A stretch of DNA of 64,000 bases from Ligula intestinalis (taxonomy: Eukaryota > Platyhelminthes > Cestoda > Diphyllobothriidea > Diphyllobothriidae): contig JAYGXS010000001.1 of assembly GCA_036362985.1 (NCBI GenBank), positions 70,673,517 through 70,737,516 of the forward strand, in the 5' to 3' direction. Under the pieces are notes generated by a model. It saw only the letters and a program-made list of their open reading frames with translations, ran no database searches and was not told the origin of the DNA. Made by a program: the position numbers and the translations under genes. Below are positions 32,201 to 43,632 of the stretch, piece after piece; position 1 is the stretch's first letter, and every line of letters starts with the position of its first letter.

Positions 32201-35200
32201 TGGGGTGCAGTTTTCCAGATCTGCCGCTAATCGTCACGCGTGGAGAGGTACAGTCCATGACATCACTGATCGGGCGTAATCATAGCTGTATCAAGTACAA
32301 GTAAGTAAGTACTGCAAGCATATTTACCCAATGTTGAGATTTGCTCTGGTTACTTCGTCAGACAAGTCTAATAGGGTTCTCGGTTCTTCACCTTTGTTTA
32401 GCTTTTTCCTCATCACAATACAAGTTCATTATCCGTACTATCAGATCGTCTGAGAGGAATTCATCGATGGTACCGGCCTACTTTACTCTGATTTTGTCTG
32501 AGTGCGAACACATTTAATCAGCTAAAGGCTTACTTTTCTTACCCGCTGGATTATTTCACTTCGTCCGTGCTCTCACTCTAGCTTCATTTAGCCGCGTCCC
32601 CAGTAACGATAATCTTCAGAATAAGACTTAATCAAAATGTTATTTTCCGCTTCATTCCGCGAACGAAAATAAATGGCGGCGCAACTTAGTATGCCTAGAC
32701 CAATCTTGGTGGAACATTTTATTTTATTTTGTTTTGGAACCTCTCATTTAGATAGGTCTGGCTGTGTAGTTATGAACCCTATTACTTTCACTGGCTTGGT
32801 TGGAAATATAGGCTTAAGAATGAACTATCTAAGATTGTAACTGCCAGATGCAAATATTTTAACAGTGCCGTAGATCTTGTTTTTCATCGAGTCCTCGGCC
32901 TGCCTAAGGTTCTCATTGCCCCTTCTTCGTTCTTGACTATATCATGAGGATCTGATGATCGTCTTCCGCTTTCTTCGCTTCGGTCGACTTTTTGTCTTAA
33001 ACCGATGTTACCTAGGTAGTTACGGGCTACACTCTAGTAAAAGATGGCCCACACTAAGAAAAAATCTCATTTAAGTCGCACATAATGTCCGTGCACATAA
33101 GTACAGTTTGTGTGACTGTTTAACCGGTGAGTTTGAGTACGTGCATAGGTTGGCCAGTTAGATCGATTCACCGTAGATAGCTTATTTACTGTCGTAGCGC
33201 ACTGTCTAATAAGTGATCCACGGATGCCCACACACAGACTGCCTCTGTCGCTATCCTAATTCTTTGATATAGTTTTCGGTTTTTTGGCACCCCGCGCATC
33301 GTTGCCTCCGTGAGCTCAGTGCAAACCTGCCAGGACAAATAGTCATCATTTCTAGTGAATAAAAATTTGTTTAGATCTCATCGAAGACAGAATTATTGGG
33401 GGCCTCATGGCTCAGTTGGCTAAAGCGTTGGCTATGCTAAAACCTACCCCTTGCTGGTGTGAGTTCGAATCCCCCCAAGGCGCTGATATTTTTACAAGTG
33501 GGTCAAATTAATTCTTAGCTCATTTTAGATGAACTTATCTGAAGCTTCAGCGGCGAACAGTGTGCATCTATAAATATCTTGACCCATTTTCGTTGATTTA
33601 CTCTTACGCTTGTTAATTTGTTGTGACACCTTTAACTTGGTACTCTTCGAATTATTCAATGAACACTAAAAGTCCCTTATCACTGCACTGGATCACATTT
33701 TAATCTGAAGGCCGGTTTTGGCGGGTTGTTCCCTTTGCTCCTTGTTTACTTCCTTCTCCTTACTGCTCGTTAGTGGTCCGAATTTCGTTCATTAGGTATC
33801 CGCTGTTCCTTTTGCAACTTTTTAGAACATCACTTAATGCCTTATGAAATAGCTCTGACCTCGCTCTCCTTAATGCTGCCGGCCCAATATTCCAACAAGC
33901 CAAAGACAACCAAATGCGCTGAATTTGATGGCCTCTTATACAACTGCGTAGGGTCATTGTCTATTAGTGAGACAGGCTTCAATTAGGAAACTAATTGAGG
34001 GGGGATCAAAAGTTACAGGTAAATAAAAACAGGGGAGGTTAATCTGAAATGGTGGGCTGCGTGGAGTACAAGGGAGGAGTTTTTTAGATGAATTACTTCC
34101 GGTTACAACGAAGCCTTGTCAAGCGTGATTATGACTGCACAGTATAGGAGGGTAAAGATAGGAGACCGGAGGACGAGTTGGACTGTCATTGTATGTGTCC
34201 AATTTATTTGCATCCTCAGTTACGTGCACACGCCTAATGTGACGTGACGAGTATGGTGCCTGTTGTGCACTCCCATTGTTTATCTGTTGTTTCTTGTAAC
34301 TGCGTCCTCGGTCTTTTTTGATAATTTTTTAGTTACGTTTATATTTAATACCCAACTTGCGCATTTCCTTCCAGGCAAGACTCCAGAATCGTGCAACCGA
34401 ACGAAAAGGTATGGTTTATGCGATCATTGCTCCTGTTGCATTACATTTACCATATACAGAGTCTTTGCCACACAAGCGTAAAACTTTTCAACTGTTCTTA
34501 TTTCCGCAGATGTAGAGGAAGCGGTCACGGCTGGTAGGGTTCTTATGTGTAATACTTGGGTGTTTGCAGTGAGCTTAACGAGAGCCGTTTACATTTGCTA
34601 ACTCTGTGGCCACATTGGAAGGGTTCGGTATCGTTTTGTGATGTTTTATTCTTACGCTTCCCACAAACTTCCTGCATTTCATTAGTTTCAAAGACTGCTG
34701 CGCCGTAAGTTATGCCAGATCGCCACACCGACGAATTCTATGGTCTTCTTGAGTTTTTCTTGCCATCGGAAAGGCGAGTGTGTGGATGGAGAAAAGGAGC
34801 CGAATGCAGCACAAATCTGCTTCATTTTAAACAAATTCGCTCGCAAGTTACCGCTACGTAATTGAAAGTAGCGGAGCTTGCCGGTTGCAGTGGTCAAAAT
34901 TTCGTGTTTGGTATACTTTCTCGTCGTGTTATTCCGAATCCCTCAAAGACACCTAAGCTGGAGATAGTTGGGCCCCTCGTTCGGCTCTGTCGTATCTTCT
35001 AACTTACTGCACCGTGGAGAAACTTAATAAGACACACGATGGATACGATGAACCAACACCGGAACTAGATCAAGACATGGCCGATGTTATTGGAGATGCG
35101 CAATCTTAATATGGGATGTGTTGTGGCACGTTTAGACGCACTCCGCAACAACCGCCTCTGCCGCTGGTCTTTTTGACTCTGTCTTGATGCCGAGCACAGA

Positions 35201-38200
35201 AGAGTGCGATAGATGTCGAGCAAGACTACCAACACTTTAAATCAAGTCTCGCACAAGTCTGAAATACTCGACCCAGTGCCCCCACAATTCTCCTCCGTTC
35301 TTGTGGAGCAACAGCACAGTTTTGGGGGCCTACAATTAATTTCGCTCCGGCTAAGCTACCTATGAACTTCTTTTGCTTTCCGAATCAGTCGAATGCTCTG
35401 TTTCCCTCACGCCCGCTGTTTTTCTTGGTTTTTCGTCGGTAGTGTATGTGACCATGTTTATAGTCTTGTCAGTGTTCCACTTCGTTCAGTACAGCTAGTT
35501 TGCCTGCGAGAAGGACTTGGGTTTCTTTATAGTTTGCGTTTAAGCCGCCCCGGTGTCGTCTGCTTGATGATTCAAAACTGACTTAACTTTAGTGTAGATT
35601 ACTTCCTTCTGTCTTCTTCGTTTTTCTTGCTACCTACTCCTCTAGGACTTGCATGTGTCCCAGTTTGGTGCTCATCCTGCTGGCTAAATTAGCTAGGTCA
35701 ATTATCATGGTATTCAATTTCCTTCACTTTCTCGTCGCCTGAAACCGTCTCCGGGGTTGGATTTGCTATTTACTCTCCTAAGTGAGTTTTAATGATGGAA
35801 ATTTTTCCATGCTAGCGTTTAGAGGAAGTACATCACTGCACCAGTGTCCACTCTGTGACACCATGGCGCCCCCTAGGTTGTTTCTCTTGAGCCAGCTCTT
35901 TCATCAAAACCTCCGAAGCTAGCGCTTTTGCCAGCCTTGTGCAACACAATCAAAACTCTTAAGTTTTACAAAGTGCTTTCACACCAAAATTAAAGCCGTA
36001 TCCTGTTTGCATGAGTACAGTCTCAATAAAAACTGACAGGTCATCTTCCTTTCTGCGAAATCACAGTAGAGTTTTTGTTCAAACATGAAAGGAAAATGCA
36101 TGTTTTTCCAACCGATCGAATGTAGATGTCGGCACCGGTATGTCTCCTCGTGTACCGCAGTATTGCGCTGCTTCCCCTTCCGACTCAAGTCATACAGGAA
36201 AGTCTGCTTCTCGCGCAGTAGCCAGGACCAGGAATCTTCCTTTACCTGACGTCAGGTGGGCTTTTGTTAGTTGCTCGCCGTCGTTCCTCGTCGTTTTGCC
36301 CTCGTTTTCTGTTGGCTACTGAGTACACCCATTAAGGCTTACACTACACCCCTTCAGTTGCTTTTGTTACTCATCTCTTGTCAGTCTCATTCCCTGGCCT
36401 GTAATATGGATGCTCTCTGTTGGACTACGTAATTTAAATACACATACGCTGTGTGAACTCTTCTAGGCAGTCGAAGACCTCCGATCGGGGTAAGCACGTT
36501 CCTCGAGACCACCGACGTCATCGCTCAAAGGAGAATAGGCCGCCACCGCCTCCAGTCGGAATAAACTATGTCACAAAGTCCCGTACTAAACTGACGCCCA
36601 CACTAAGAAAGAAGTCCCCTGTTTGCCGTGTCGACCCTGCGCGTAGTACTCTGTCCTATCACCCCGTTCTGCGCACTCGGCTCCTGCCTAGCCGGCCAAG
36701 GCACTTCGATCGAGGACCCCTCGCTTCTAACAGGCAACAGGTTTGCAGTTCATGGCACTTCCAGATTTCGAATTCATTTATCAATACGTTGTTTTTATCA
36801 GTCCGTTGTGCTTGGCACCTTCTTATTAACTGTGCTAGCAGTTATTTAGCATGTTTTTTAGGTGGCACAAGACTCTTAGGCACCAGAGCTTAACTCACAC
36901 TGTCATGCGTTTGTAGTACTATATTGTGTGGAGTTGTCCGCTGAAGCGTACCTTTCCTAACCTTATTTTGTCCTCCAAGCCATTCGAAATTTCCTCGCTA
37001 AAAGAGGTCACATTCTTCGCCCCTCTAAATACTTCTGCCTAGATAGTCCACAAGCCCGTCTGCTGTGTATCTTCATGTTTTTGTTTATATGGTGGTCCGC
37101 ATTCAAATTAACGGAATAAACTTGAATCGGTCCTTTCGATTTACATATATTTTCGACTACATCCTATGGAGTCACGTTTTTGTGGGGTTGGACTCAGTGT
37201 GGTAAATTCCATCTTATAGACTGTTACCCAAACTTATGGAATGTGTTTTCGATTCAAACAAATTACTTAATTAGGGTTTTAATATTGATTACTTTTCATT
37301 ATAATCGCAAGATCCTTTAGTCACGTCAAGATGCTGCCTTTCAAACGAACTTCTTTCCGACCGTCCGGAAAAGGTTAAATTTGCAAAAAAGTAACTACTT
37401 AAGTAATATGTATTTTCTCATTGCTTTTCGACGCCCTTGGGAATTTAATTCTCTTTGCTACAAAACGTGTACAAAATAATTATTTATTGTACTCGTTTGG
37501 TAGAAAATTACACCCTTTACTAATTGTATACTTGAGCAAAGGGTATCTTTCGGTTTTAAAGAAGTTTCTTATTATGAAATTTTGACACTGAAATTTTCAT
37601 TCATAATGTATAGCATCCATCAATTTATCAGTGTTACCTGTAAAGTAAACAACATGATGCACTACCGTTGTAAATTTTATGAGGACTACGTAACCTCTAC
37701 CTCACCAATGAGAAAATGTGTATTACTTAGCCATTTTTTGCAGAGCTTGGTTTTTGGAGACGGTCACAAAGGGATTCATTCAAAAGTTGGTATCCTGACG
37801 TGACTTAAATATTTGTAAATTAGGCTGTACAATATTTAAACCCTGCCTAAGTGCTTTGCTCGAATCGAAAACACATTTCAGATTTTCGGTGGATATTTCA
37901 AGTTATAGGAAATCTACCGTGCGGTCTGACGATTTATATCCGCAAGACGAAGTTCCTGGCTACGCATCTTAAGACAGCATAACCACTGTTTATCGGCGGT
38001 TAACCTATCGAAAATGTTAGCTGCTTCCGCTATTTGGGCTTGAATAAACTAGCCAACAGACAGGCCAAAGAAGAAATCAGGAACCGAATCGCTCAAACTC
38101 GAGATGCATTTAGGCTGCTAAGAAGAACACTCCGGTCTCGGTCAGACATTAGTTTACGAACTAAGCTGCTAATATACTGAGCATCCATCAGACCGGTGTT

Positions 38201-40091
38201 ATTATATGCCTGCGAAACATGGCCAGTCAAAAAGGCAGACCTGCTATCCCTCAAGGTCTTCGACAATTGGTGTCTTCAACTTCTCTTAAGAGTCTCCTGG
38301 CCGGATCGAATTTTCAATGTTGAGCTACATCGCAGGTGTTTCAAACTACGAAGTCTAGCATCATGCATCCAAAATCGCTGATAGCAATGGTTTAGCCATG
38401 TCCTGGTCAATCTACGAAATATATCTGCCATCTCCACTCGACGAGGTGAATCAAACGGAGCCCAGAATTTGGCGAGCGATCCCGTACGTTTAAAACGTCT
38501 CGGAGGCTGTCGGCCGCCTTCTCGCACCTCTTACAGTTGGAGTCGCACACAGGCCGGAAGCAACCATAAGGCGTCAGCTCACGAAACCGAAAGACACTGC
38601 CACGGCAAGAAACATCTGGAGTCGTCTACAGGATCTGGTGCAGTTGCGGACAAAGCAACTATGTCGGAGAAGCTGGCAGGCTTCTCAAGACGCGAATTGC
38701 TGAACACATGGCAGCAGTGCGGTGAAATGATGCCAATTCCCAAGTTGCGGCTCATTCGACGAAACCCGGCCACATATTCAAATTTGATAAGGTCGAAATT
38801 CTCGCAAGATGTGACAATAGAGTGAGCCGAGAATTACTTGAGTGATGGTTCACGGGCCCAATCCATATTCGGTGTTGAGATTAAATTTGGCCAAAGCAAA
38901 TCGTCTATCGGAGAACAGACGGGCCACTACATCCTCTTACGCCAACACCGCAAGGCCAGATGGTCATGGCTGACACAACGAATCAAAACACACTCAGGGC
39001 ATTTATCGATTTTTTCTGTACTCTTAAATTTTACGGCGGAACCCTGTGCACACACAAACAGTTTCTGCTAGTGTTCTGTAAGTATGTCTCTGAAAATGAA
39101 CCCGCGACGAATTTCGAAACGTAAGGCGAATAAACATACTGTCCCAGCGATCGAGTCGTCTTCATCTGAATTACTTTGATGGGACTCGCATTTCCGCTTG
39201 TATTGGCAAACCCGTTTCTTCGAGTCTTTTCTGTGTTTGGGGCGCACCGCAATGGGTCACGGACCTTCCATTTTATCGTCGCCCTTCTGTGAGCGCTGTG
39301 TCTGCCGGCCAACTCTGGTGAGGCTTTGCTTCAGTCTTTCTGCTTATACTGTTTTTGATAAGGTAAAGGAATTTAGCATCCTTGGTTGAAACCACTAATT
39401 ATGTCTTATTGTCTACCCCTCCTAGATGGTACTTGTAAATTCATTAAGGACACGTGGGGTTCCTGGTAGAAGTATGACCACAACATCGTGCTTGGTATAC
39501 GTAAACCCTGTAGCCCTCGTGAGGGTTGGACGTGGCAATAGATACTACCATACTGTAGGCGTCGTTGCGCTGAATTCCAAGGGAGTTAAGGTTAGAATTG
39601 GGACACGGGAATAGGTTTCCACCTGACATTTAGGGTAAGGAAATTTGTAATTCAAAGAACCTCTTTTCGTGTCCAACCCTAGCTTTGCCCCGTGTTTCGT
39701 TACTGATTATTTGAATAGCGCTAGCATGTTCTGTTTGTCATGCTCTTCTCTCATGCTATCTGTATTATGCAAACAATATATTTTTGTTGTCGTTCGGCGT
39801 ACAGTCTGTTCTTATTGTTCTCCCTCTAAAACTGCTAATTGCGTTTTTGTTAGCTTTTGTATTCACCTAGGTGTTTTCTTCTACTGAATAGAGCAGCCCT
39901 TACTAACCGTATTTTGTTTTACCTTAACTTTAGCCTATATTTAACTCCTTTCAAGATCTTTCCTTTTGAACTCTTCGTAGATGTTTGAAGTCCCTGTTGC
40001 TGCTGTTAACAATGAGCCGGCGCATATCTTCAAGGTCTCCTCAATTGTTCAGCTTCTTCCTGCCTGGGAGCCTTGCTCAAACTCGGAGTAG
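29240..40091 (+). CDS. 3' part of an unrecognised multi-exon gene (7 exons seen)
   Basis: Exons 29240-29298, 34375-34408, 34510-34533, 36126-36255, 36467-36740, 39426-39494 and 39981-40091 all have AG acceptors and GT donors, and their phases agree throughout (in phase 1, then 0, 1, 1, 2, 0, 0), ending in TAG. The product reads SQRLTPQEEAVLQAFNNLN, ARLQNRATERK, DVEEAVTA, then a Ser/Pro/Arg-rich stretch (SKENRPPPPPVG, LTPTLRKKSP) and ends NNEPAHIFK to AWEPCSNSE. The start is helical and acidic-basic as in a coiled coil; the rest looks disordered. I do not recognise the family. The first exons lie upstream. Microexons of 34 and 24 bases fit flatworm gene structure. The last two exons are less sure, because several acceptors are possible. 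Introns hold an RTE remnant, a pseudo-tRNA, a foldback element and Penelope debris. Confidence 0.5.
30362..30922 (+). pseudogene. Endonuclease domain of the RTE-like element
   Basis: The longest intact frame in the remnant. It contains the GDWNGRT motif (GDWN, normally metal binding) and the VYA(P/Q)TSA strand of the exonuclease-endonuclease-phosphatase fold. The N-terminal strand (CWNVRT) is in a different frame just upstream, and the SDH-type histidine at the C-terminal side is not readable. The domain nicks target DNA to prime reverse transcription; this copy cannot. Confidence 0.6.
31514..31557 (-). ncRNA. Hammerhead ribozyme motif, Penelope type
   Basis: On the minus strand: TGTCT, CTGATGA, a stem-loop (GAATCCG, CGA, CGGATATC), GAAAC, GTC, AGGCG. 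TGTCT pairs with AGGCG over five positions (two of them G-U) as stem I. TCCG/CGGA forms stem II. GAAAC-GTC gives the conserved A and C of stem III and a GUC cleavage triplet. Stem III is only AC/GU with no loop, so cleavage would need two copies facing each other, as proposed for minimal hammerheads in retroelements. The base after CTGATGA is C rather than G. A decayed sister copy at 39085-39128 directly follows Penelope coding sequence. Confidence 0.6.
32330..33397. other. Interval without a recognisable feature
   Basis: Intronic sequence of the plus-strand gene at 29240-40091. No gene, RNA or repeat is supported. Confidence 0.4.
33398..33485 (+). repeat. tRNA-derived sequence (pseudo-tRNA or SINE head)
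   Basis: TGGCTCAGTTGG fits the Pol III A box and GAGTTCGAATCC fits the B box at tRNA-like spacing (about 45 bases). The acceptor ends GGGGCCT and AAGGCGCTGA do not pair properly and the T stem (GTGAG/CCCCC) is poor, so a working tRNA is unlikely. A tRNA pseudogene or the head of a SINE is the better reading. Confidence 0.5.
33486..34374. other. Interval without a recognisable feature
   Basis: Intronic sequence before the 34-base exon. Nothing further is supported. Confidence 0.35.
37215..37905. mobile_element. Foldback-family element, second copy with both arms
   Basis: The left arm (GGAATGTGTTTTCGATTC near 37239, then GGGTTTTAATATTG, TAGTCACGTCAAGATG, TTTTCTCATTGC) is matched, inverted, by the right arm that ends near 37880: read on the minus strand it gives GAAATGTGTTTTCGATTCG, GGGTTTAAATATTG, AAGTCACGTCAGGAT and ATTTTCTCATTG. 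Arms are about 200-300 bases and more diverged than those of the 9570 element. Exact ends and target duplication are not resolved. It lies in an intron of the plus-strand gene. Confidence 0.6.
38040..38600 (+). pseudogene. RTE-like C-terminal fragment
   Basis: The frames read AKEEIRNRIAQTRDAFRLL, SIRPVLLYACETWPVKKADL, LSLKVFDNWCLQLLLRVSW and, after a frame change, QQWFSHVLV, which is the region after the RT in many flatworm non-LTR elements (RPVLLYGCETW type). Several stops interrupt it. It ends next to a Penelope tail. Confidence 0.6.
38640..39180 (+). mobile_element. Penelope-like element 3' part: GIY-YIG end plus pLTR with decayed hammerhead
   Basis: From about 38647 the frame reads SNYVGEAGRLLKTRIAEHMA, with YVG as the second half of GIY-YIG and the conserved Arg (TRIAEH). 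Then follow VAAHSTKPGHIFKFDKVEIL and NRVSRELLE. Two in-frame TGA codons disable it. The following non-coding sequence carries the hammerhead-like repeat at 39085-39128, which ties that motif to the Penelope 3' end. The open frame at 38469-38825 is a shadow. Confidence 0.65.
39085..39128 (+). ncRNA. Decayed hammerhead ribozyme motif, Penelope type
   Basis: Same order as the motif at 31514-31557: TGTCT, a CTGA..ATGA core split by two extra A, a degenerate stem II (CCGCGACGAA), GAAAC, GTA, AGGCG. Stem I (TGTCT/AGGCG) is kept and GUA is still an allowed cleavage triplet, but the core insertion should abolish activity. Confidence 0.5.
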
Positions 40092-41960
40092 AACTGTAAC
40101 CATGTCGAAGCCAGTGTTATGATATGGCAAGGCTTACAATGTTACCTCCCCACCCCTTCCTTCGCCTTGCCTTGGCACTATACTGATGCGCCAACACTGC
40201 TTAACTATTACAGTTCTGTTTTGGTGACTCCTACGTTTCTGGGGCTGTAGCAAATGTACGTAGTATTCCGTTTGCTTATTAAGTGGAGCGGATTTGCGGT
40301 TACCGGGAATGCTGCGTCGGAAGAGGCGTGATACTCAGTTCCTAAGGCGAGCCCTCTTCAGAGTTCCTTGTGTTAGTGGTACGACTCCCGTCGGCCTTCG
40401 CTTACTAAGCCCTTAAAGTAGTTTATAGTGAAATTAAACTGGCTCAGCATCTACCACGCTCTGTACAGCTTGTGTTATGACAGAGTCAAGGAGACCACTG
40501 ATGGGAGAGGACGCAGCGGAAGCCATCACTTGAGCGTGCCCACTGCATTGTCTCGTATCCCATTGACTGAGAGCGCCACAGAGGCCACATTAAGAAACCA
40601 TTGCAAGCCGGCAACGCCACACAAATTCATACTGGGCTGACATTTACATCCAAGTTATCCTGTTAACTGGAAACCTTCTGAGCCCCGGCTATTAGCCCGC
40701 CGTGATGGGTTTCAGCGCATGAGATTGTTATACTAAAGAATCTGCGTTAATAATCGACCTCGTCCTGCTCCCAAATCTGAGTCAGTCAGTTGGTTAATGC
40801 GAGAATTGAGTGCAGTGGGTGACACAGTTGAAAACGATTTGTCAGCGCGCCGAGGAACACGCTTCCCGCTCACCTTAGAAGTATCTATTCCGTGCCTGTG
40901 ATGTATGATGTCAGACGTGTATATGTATAATGCATGTGTTGATGGGAAAATTTAACCGTTTCGGCACATTCGGGGACAGTTTGGGTGATGCTTACGAGTG
41001 TATATTGGTGCTACATGTACTACTTCGTCAGTCTGTACAATGGAATTGCGGGTGATCGGTCAGGTCGATGTGCATCTACGGTGTCAATGTGAGCAGGATA
41101 GGCTGACAGATGCAGAGTCTGGTCTGATGGTGATTCTGCTATTGGTGGATAAGGAAATGGGAGGGTTTTCAGATATCAAGGATTCGTTTGACACGCAGAT
41201 ATTGGTAAATTACGCTACCATGGATGAGCGTGTGGTCGAATAAGCCCATGCAGTGAATGTGTATGGGCAACACGAAAATGCCGAGTTCATGTCAGGGCTC
41301 CTGGCACTCGTCGGTCATTCACGGTACGATGGGTTCGAATGTGACCGGTGAGGCTGAATGTGAACTCACACCGACGACAGGTAAGAGTCAAGTCTACATT
41401 GTTGGTTGTGGGTGGGCGATCACTGTAAGGGTAGTGAATGAGGGGATAATCGGGTGTACTCTCACTGGTGGCACGAGTTGGAGGTGACAGTTGCCCTCAC
41501 GAGGGTTGTAGCAGGGATGACGGCGGCGCATCAGGGGTTTGTTCGTCGTGGACCCCGTGGGAGGCAAGGGTCACCATGGAGACGTTGACAGAGGCAGCGG
41601 CTATAGTTATCGGGCTGTTGGCCCATTAGGTCAGGTGAGGCCGATCCGCAAGCGAAAAGTTTGTTGGAAGTGGTTAGATGTGGGCGCTGTGGATCGGAAC
41701 TGTATGTGACCTTTAACGCACTTTTCGGGTTTTGGCATTGGCGACCTGCTTAATTTCATCAGTTGCTAATCCAGACTACACTGCTATTTTCCAGGCCGGT
41801 TGATCCTGAAAAAGGTCCTCCCAAGTCTCCGGGTTAGTTTGTAAATGCTTACAGCGATTCTAAAGACCGTCCTTGTGGCGTTTCTTAGTCTACGCTGTTG
41901 AGCACCGGTTGCGATGTCTGTGTAGAATGATAACTGGGGTACTTCATTCGCCGTCTGTCC
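40092..41960. other. Interval without a confirmed gene
   Basis: Follows the TAG of the plus-strand gene; no clear AATAAA is seen shortly after it. The block 40430-40620 and the G+T-rich block 40990-41640 look repeat-derived (many stops, no conserved motif). The frames 40998-41243 and 41257-41487 have no recognised domain. Confidence 0.4.
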
Positions 41961-42480
41961 TCACGAGGTGGCTCGAGCGTTACGGTTGTAGTTGTCTGGG
42001 CATGGTGTGGATGCCGAAGATTCCGGTCTTCTCTCAGCCTTTTGCGTCGCGAATCCTGTCCTACCAGCCCAGCTTATTTTTGTCCGGAGGTTAAGATGTT
42101 CATTTTCCTTTGCATATCCTCTTCGTATTGGGTCCTGCATGCGCCGTCTATTGAGGAGATGGGCATTGGTCTTGTATACTATGCGGACTCCAGGGTACTT
42201 GATACGGCAGGCATCTATAATTATGGAAGAAAACATAAAACTACAATGGGTGGGAGCGACTATTCAGCCCTGTTGTTCTCCCTGTGAATGCCTCTGCTTC
42301 CGTCTTGCTGCCCATAATGCGCGCCATCGTACAGCTAACGCGTCATTTGCGCTTAACACTCAGGAATATGAAATTTGGTTGTTTATCAGTCTTTTATGAT
42401 TATCCGTTTCGAAGGCTCTAGTCAGGTCCAAAAATGAGTCCGCATGTGGCAGTTCTCGTGGATTGCAAAAGTCAGGTCGA
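41961..42480 (-). pseudogene. RTE-like reverse transcriptase fragment
   Basis: On the minus strand, from right to left: SFLDLTRAFETDNHKRL (about 42440), then MARIMGSKTEAEAF (about 42310), then FSSIIIDACRIKYPGVRIVYK and AHLLNRRRMQ (42236-42130). This follows RTE-type RT (F-DLTKAFDT, then LFS-MF-AML-DAY, then HLLN-RRMQ). Frames change several times and the catalytic FADD is not readable. The downstream part to 41961 is too decayed to name. Confidence 0.55.
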
Positions 42481-43632
42481 TGGTTCTGCGGTTTCGTAGC
42501 AAACTACGTTGACTCAAAGGGAAAACTCCGTGTTTAAATTTTGGATCAAGGATTGCGAATGATACGAGTGAAAATCTTCCCAGCTATGATGAAAAACGAA
42601 ACTCCTCTGTGCTTATCGCCAACCTGTCGGTTTTCTTTCCGCTCACAGATAAAGGATGGTCACGTCATTGGCGTCATATCAGGAATATCATTACAAGTTT
42701 GTGCAACAGTCGTGGGCCGTTATGTCTGTAGACTTCGGCTGGAATCAAATCAGATCACTCACTTTCCCTTGGAGCAATTTTGCACCGTTCGTATTGTTTC
42801 GGGTAGAAAAATGGTGAATCTAGGTCGTTTAAATTTCCATTTTTGAGAGCGGCCCGATGGCAGCGTTCGAGATCATGGGTGGATGGAGGTCTTGGATGAC
42901 CCTTCTGAATTGCTTCGCCGAACGCCGCAGAATATTTGATACCGTTTGTACCATACGTATGCATAGGAAAGCACTGTTAGAACATACCACCACTTCGTTT
43001 ACGCATACGGATGAAATACCTATCTGCTATTCGACAATTTGTATGTACGATCCTGTGGACGACTACGCATAAATATCACTGCTGAAAAAATATACATATG
43101 TATATACTACGAACTATTTAATAGTACCATATTTATATTATCTATTTTATGTTGCCGATATTCGCATACAGTTTTCAATAGGGTCTTCAAAGGCATTGCA
43201 CACCACCCGTAATATACTGACCTATGCAGAATAAATATATAATGCTCATGAAATAAACGCAGAATGAAAAAAAAAGATTTTTAGGGACGCTCTGGGTATC
43301 TATCATCCCCGCCCAACTGCTTAGTGTATTTTGTGGTCGAACATTCAGTTCTTGACTAGTGAGCGTAAATTAATCTGTAATTGTGACGGAAGTGCTCAAA
43401 AATTTTAATACAATGCGATTATGTTTCTTTTAATATGCTTAAATAGAATATATTTGGATCAACATAAGCTTCTGTTGCGTAGGGTACGAATGCTAATCGA
43501 GGGAAATTCGACCTAATGGAGGTAGAATTTAACGAAAAAAATTAGTCAGGCCACCAAACATTTAAAAGTAGTTTTTTTTTATTTGAATTCGACGGGATTT
43601 TTGTGGCCTCTAAAATCAATCCTGCCCGCAGA
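42481..43632. other. Interval without a recognisable gene
   Basis: A+T-rich, with a short A-rich run near 43267. Open frames at 42541-43072 have no recognised domain and no CR1-like or RTE-like motif. Confidence 0.4.

Larger units (their letters stand above)
29830..32320 (+). mobile_element. RTE-like non-LTR retrotransposon remnant, RT lost
   Basis: The apurinic-endonuclease-type domain begins near 30255 (LDIGCWNVRTFL), continues with LSEIRISDSG (about 30372), VVAIVLSEQVNRLLLACEGV, LKGHFTNISVVPVYAQTSA and LLIVVGDWNGRTEP (to 30740). The C-terminus appears at 31815-32280 (VYRASVRSFFL, VEDEGELELFYHFPLRAIL, FVSNETICTRCNSI, HLKTWSDTVRQGMEAVLD). The RT domain between them is missing, replaced by about 400 bases with a Penelope-type hammerhead repeat. 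A short CAAGTAAGTAAGTA tail near 32298 fits a 3' end. Frames are broken many times. It sits in an intron of the plus-strand gene. Confidence 0.65.

Noticed and set aside
33398..33485. Functional tRNA gene
   Set aside because: A and B boxes are good, but the acceptor stem does not pair and the T stem is poor.
40998..41487. Two open frames of 81 and 76 codons
   Set aside because: G+T-rich, no conserved motif, frames end in stops around what looks like repeat-derived sequence.
42541..43072. Open frames of 101 and 71 codons
   Set aside because: No domain, no codon-level signal and no retroelement motif.
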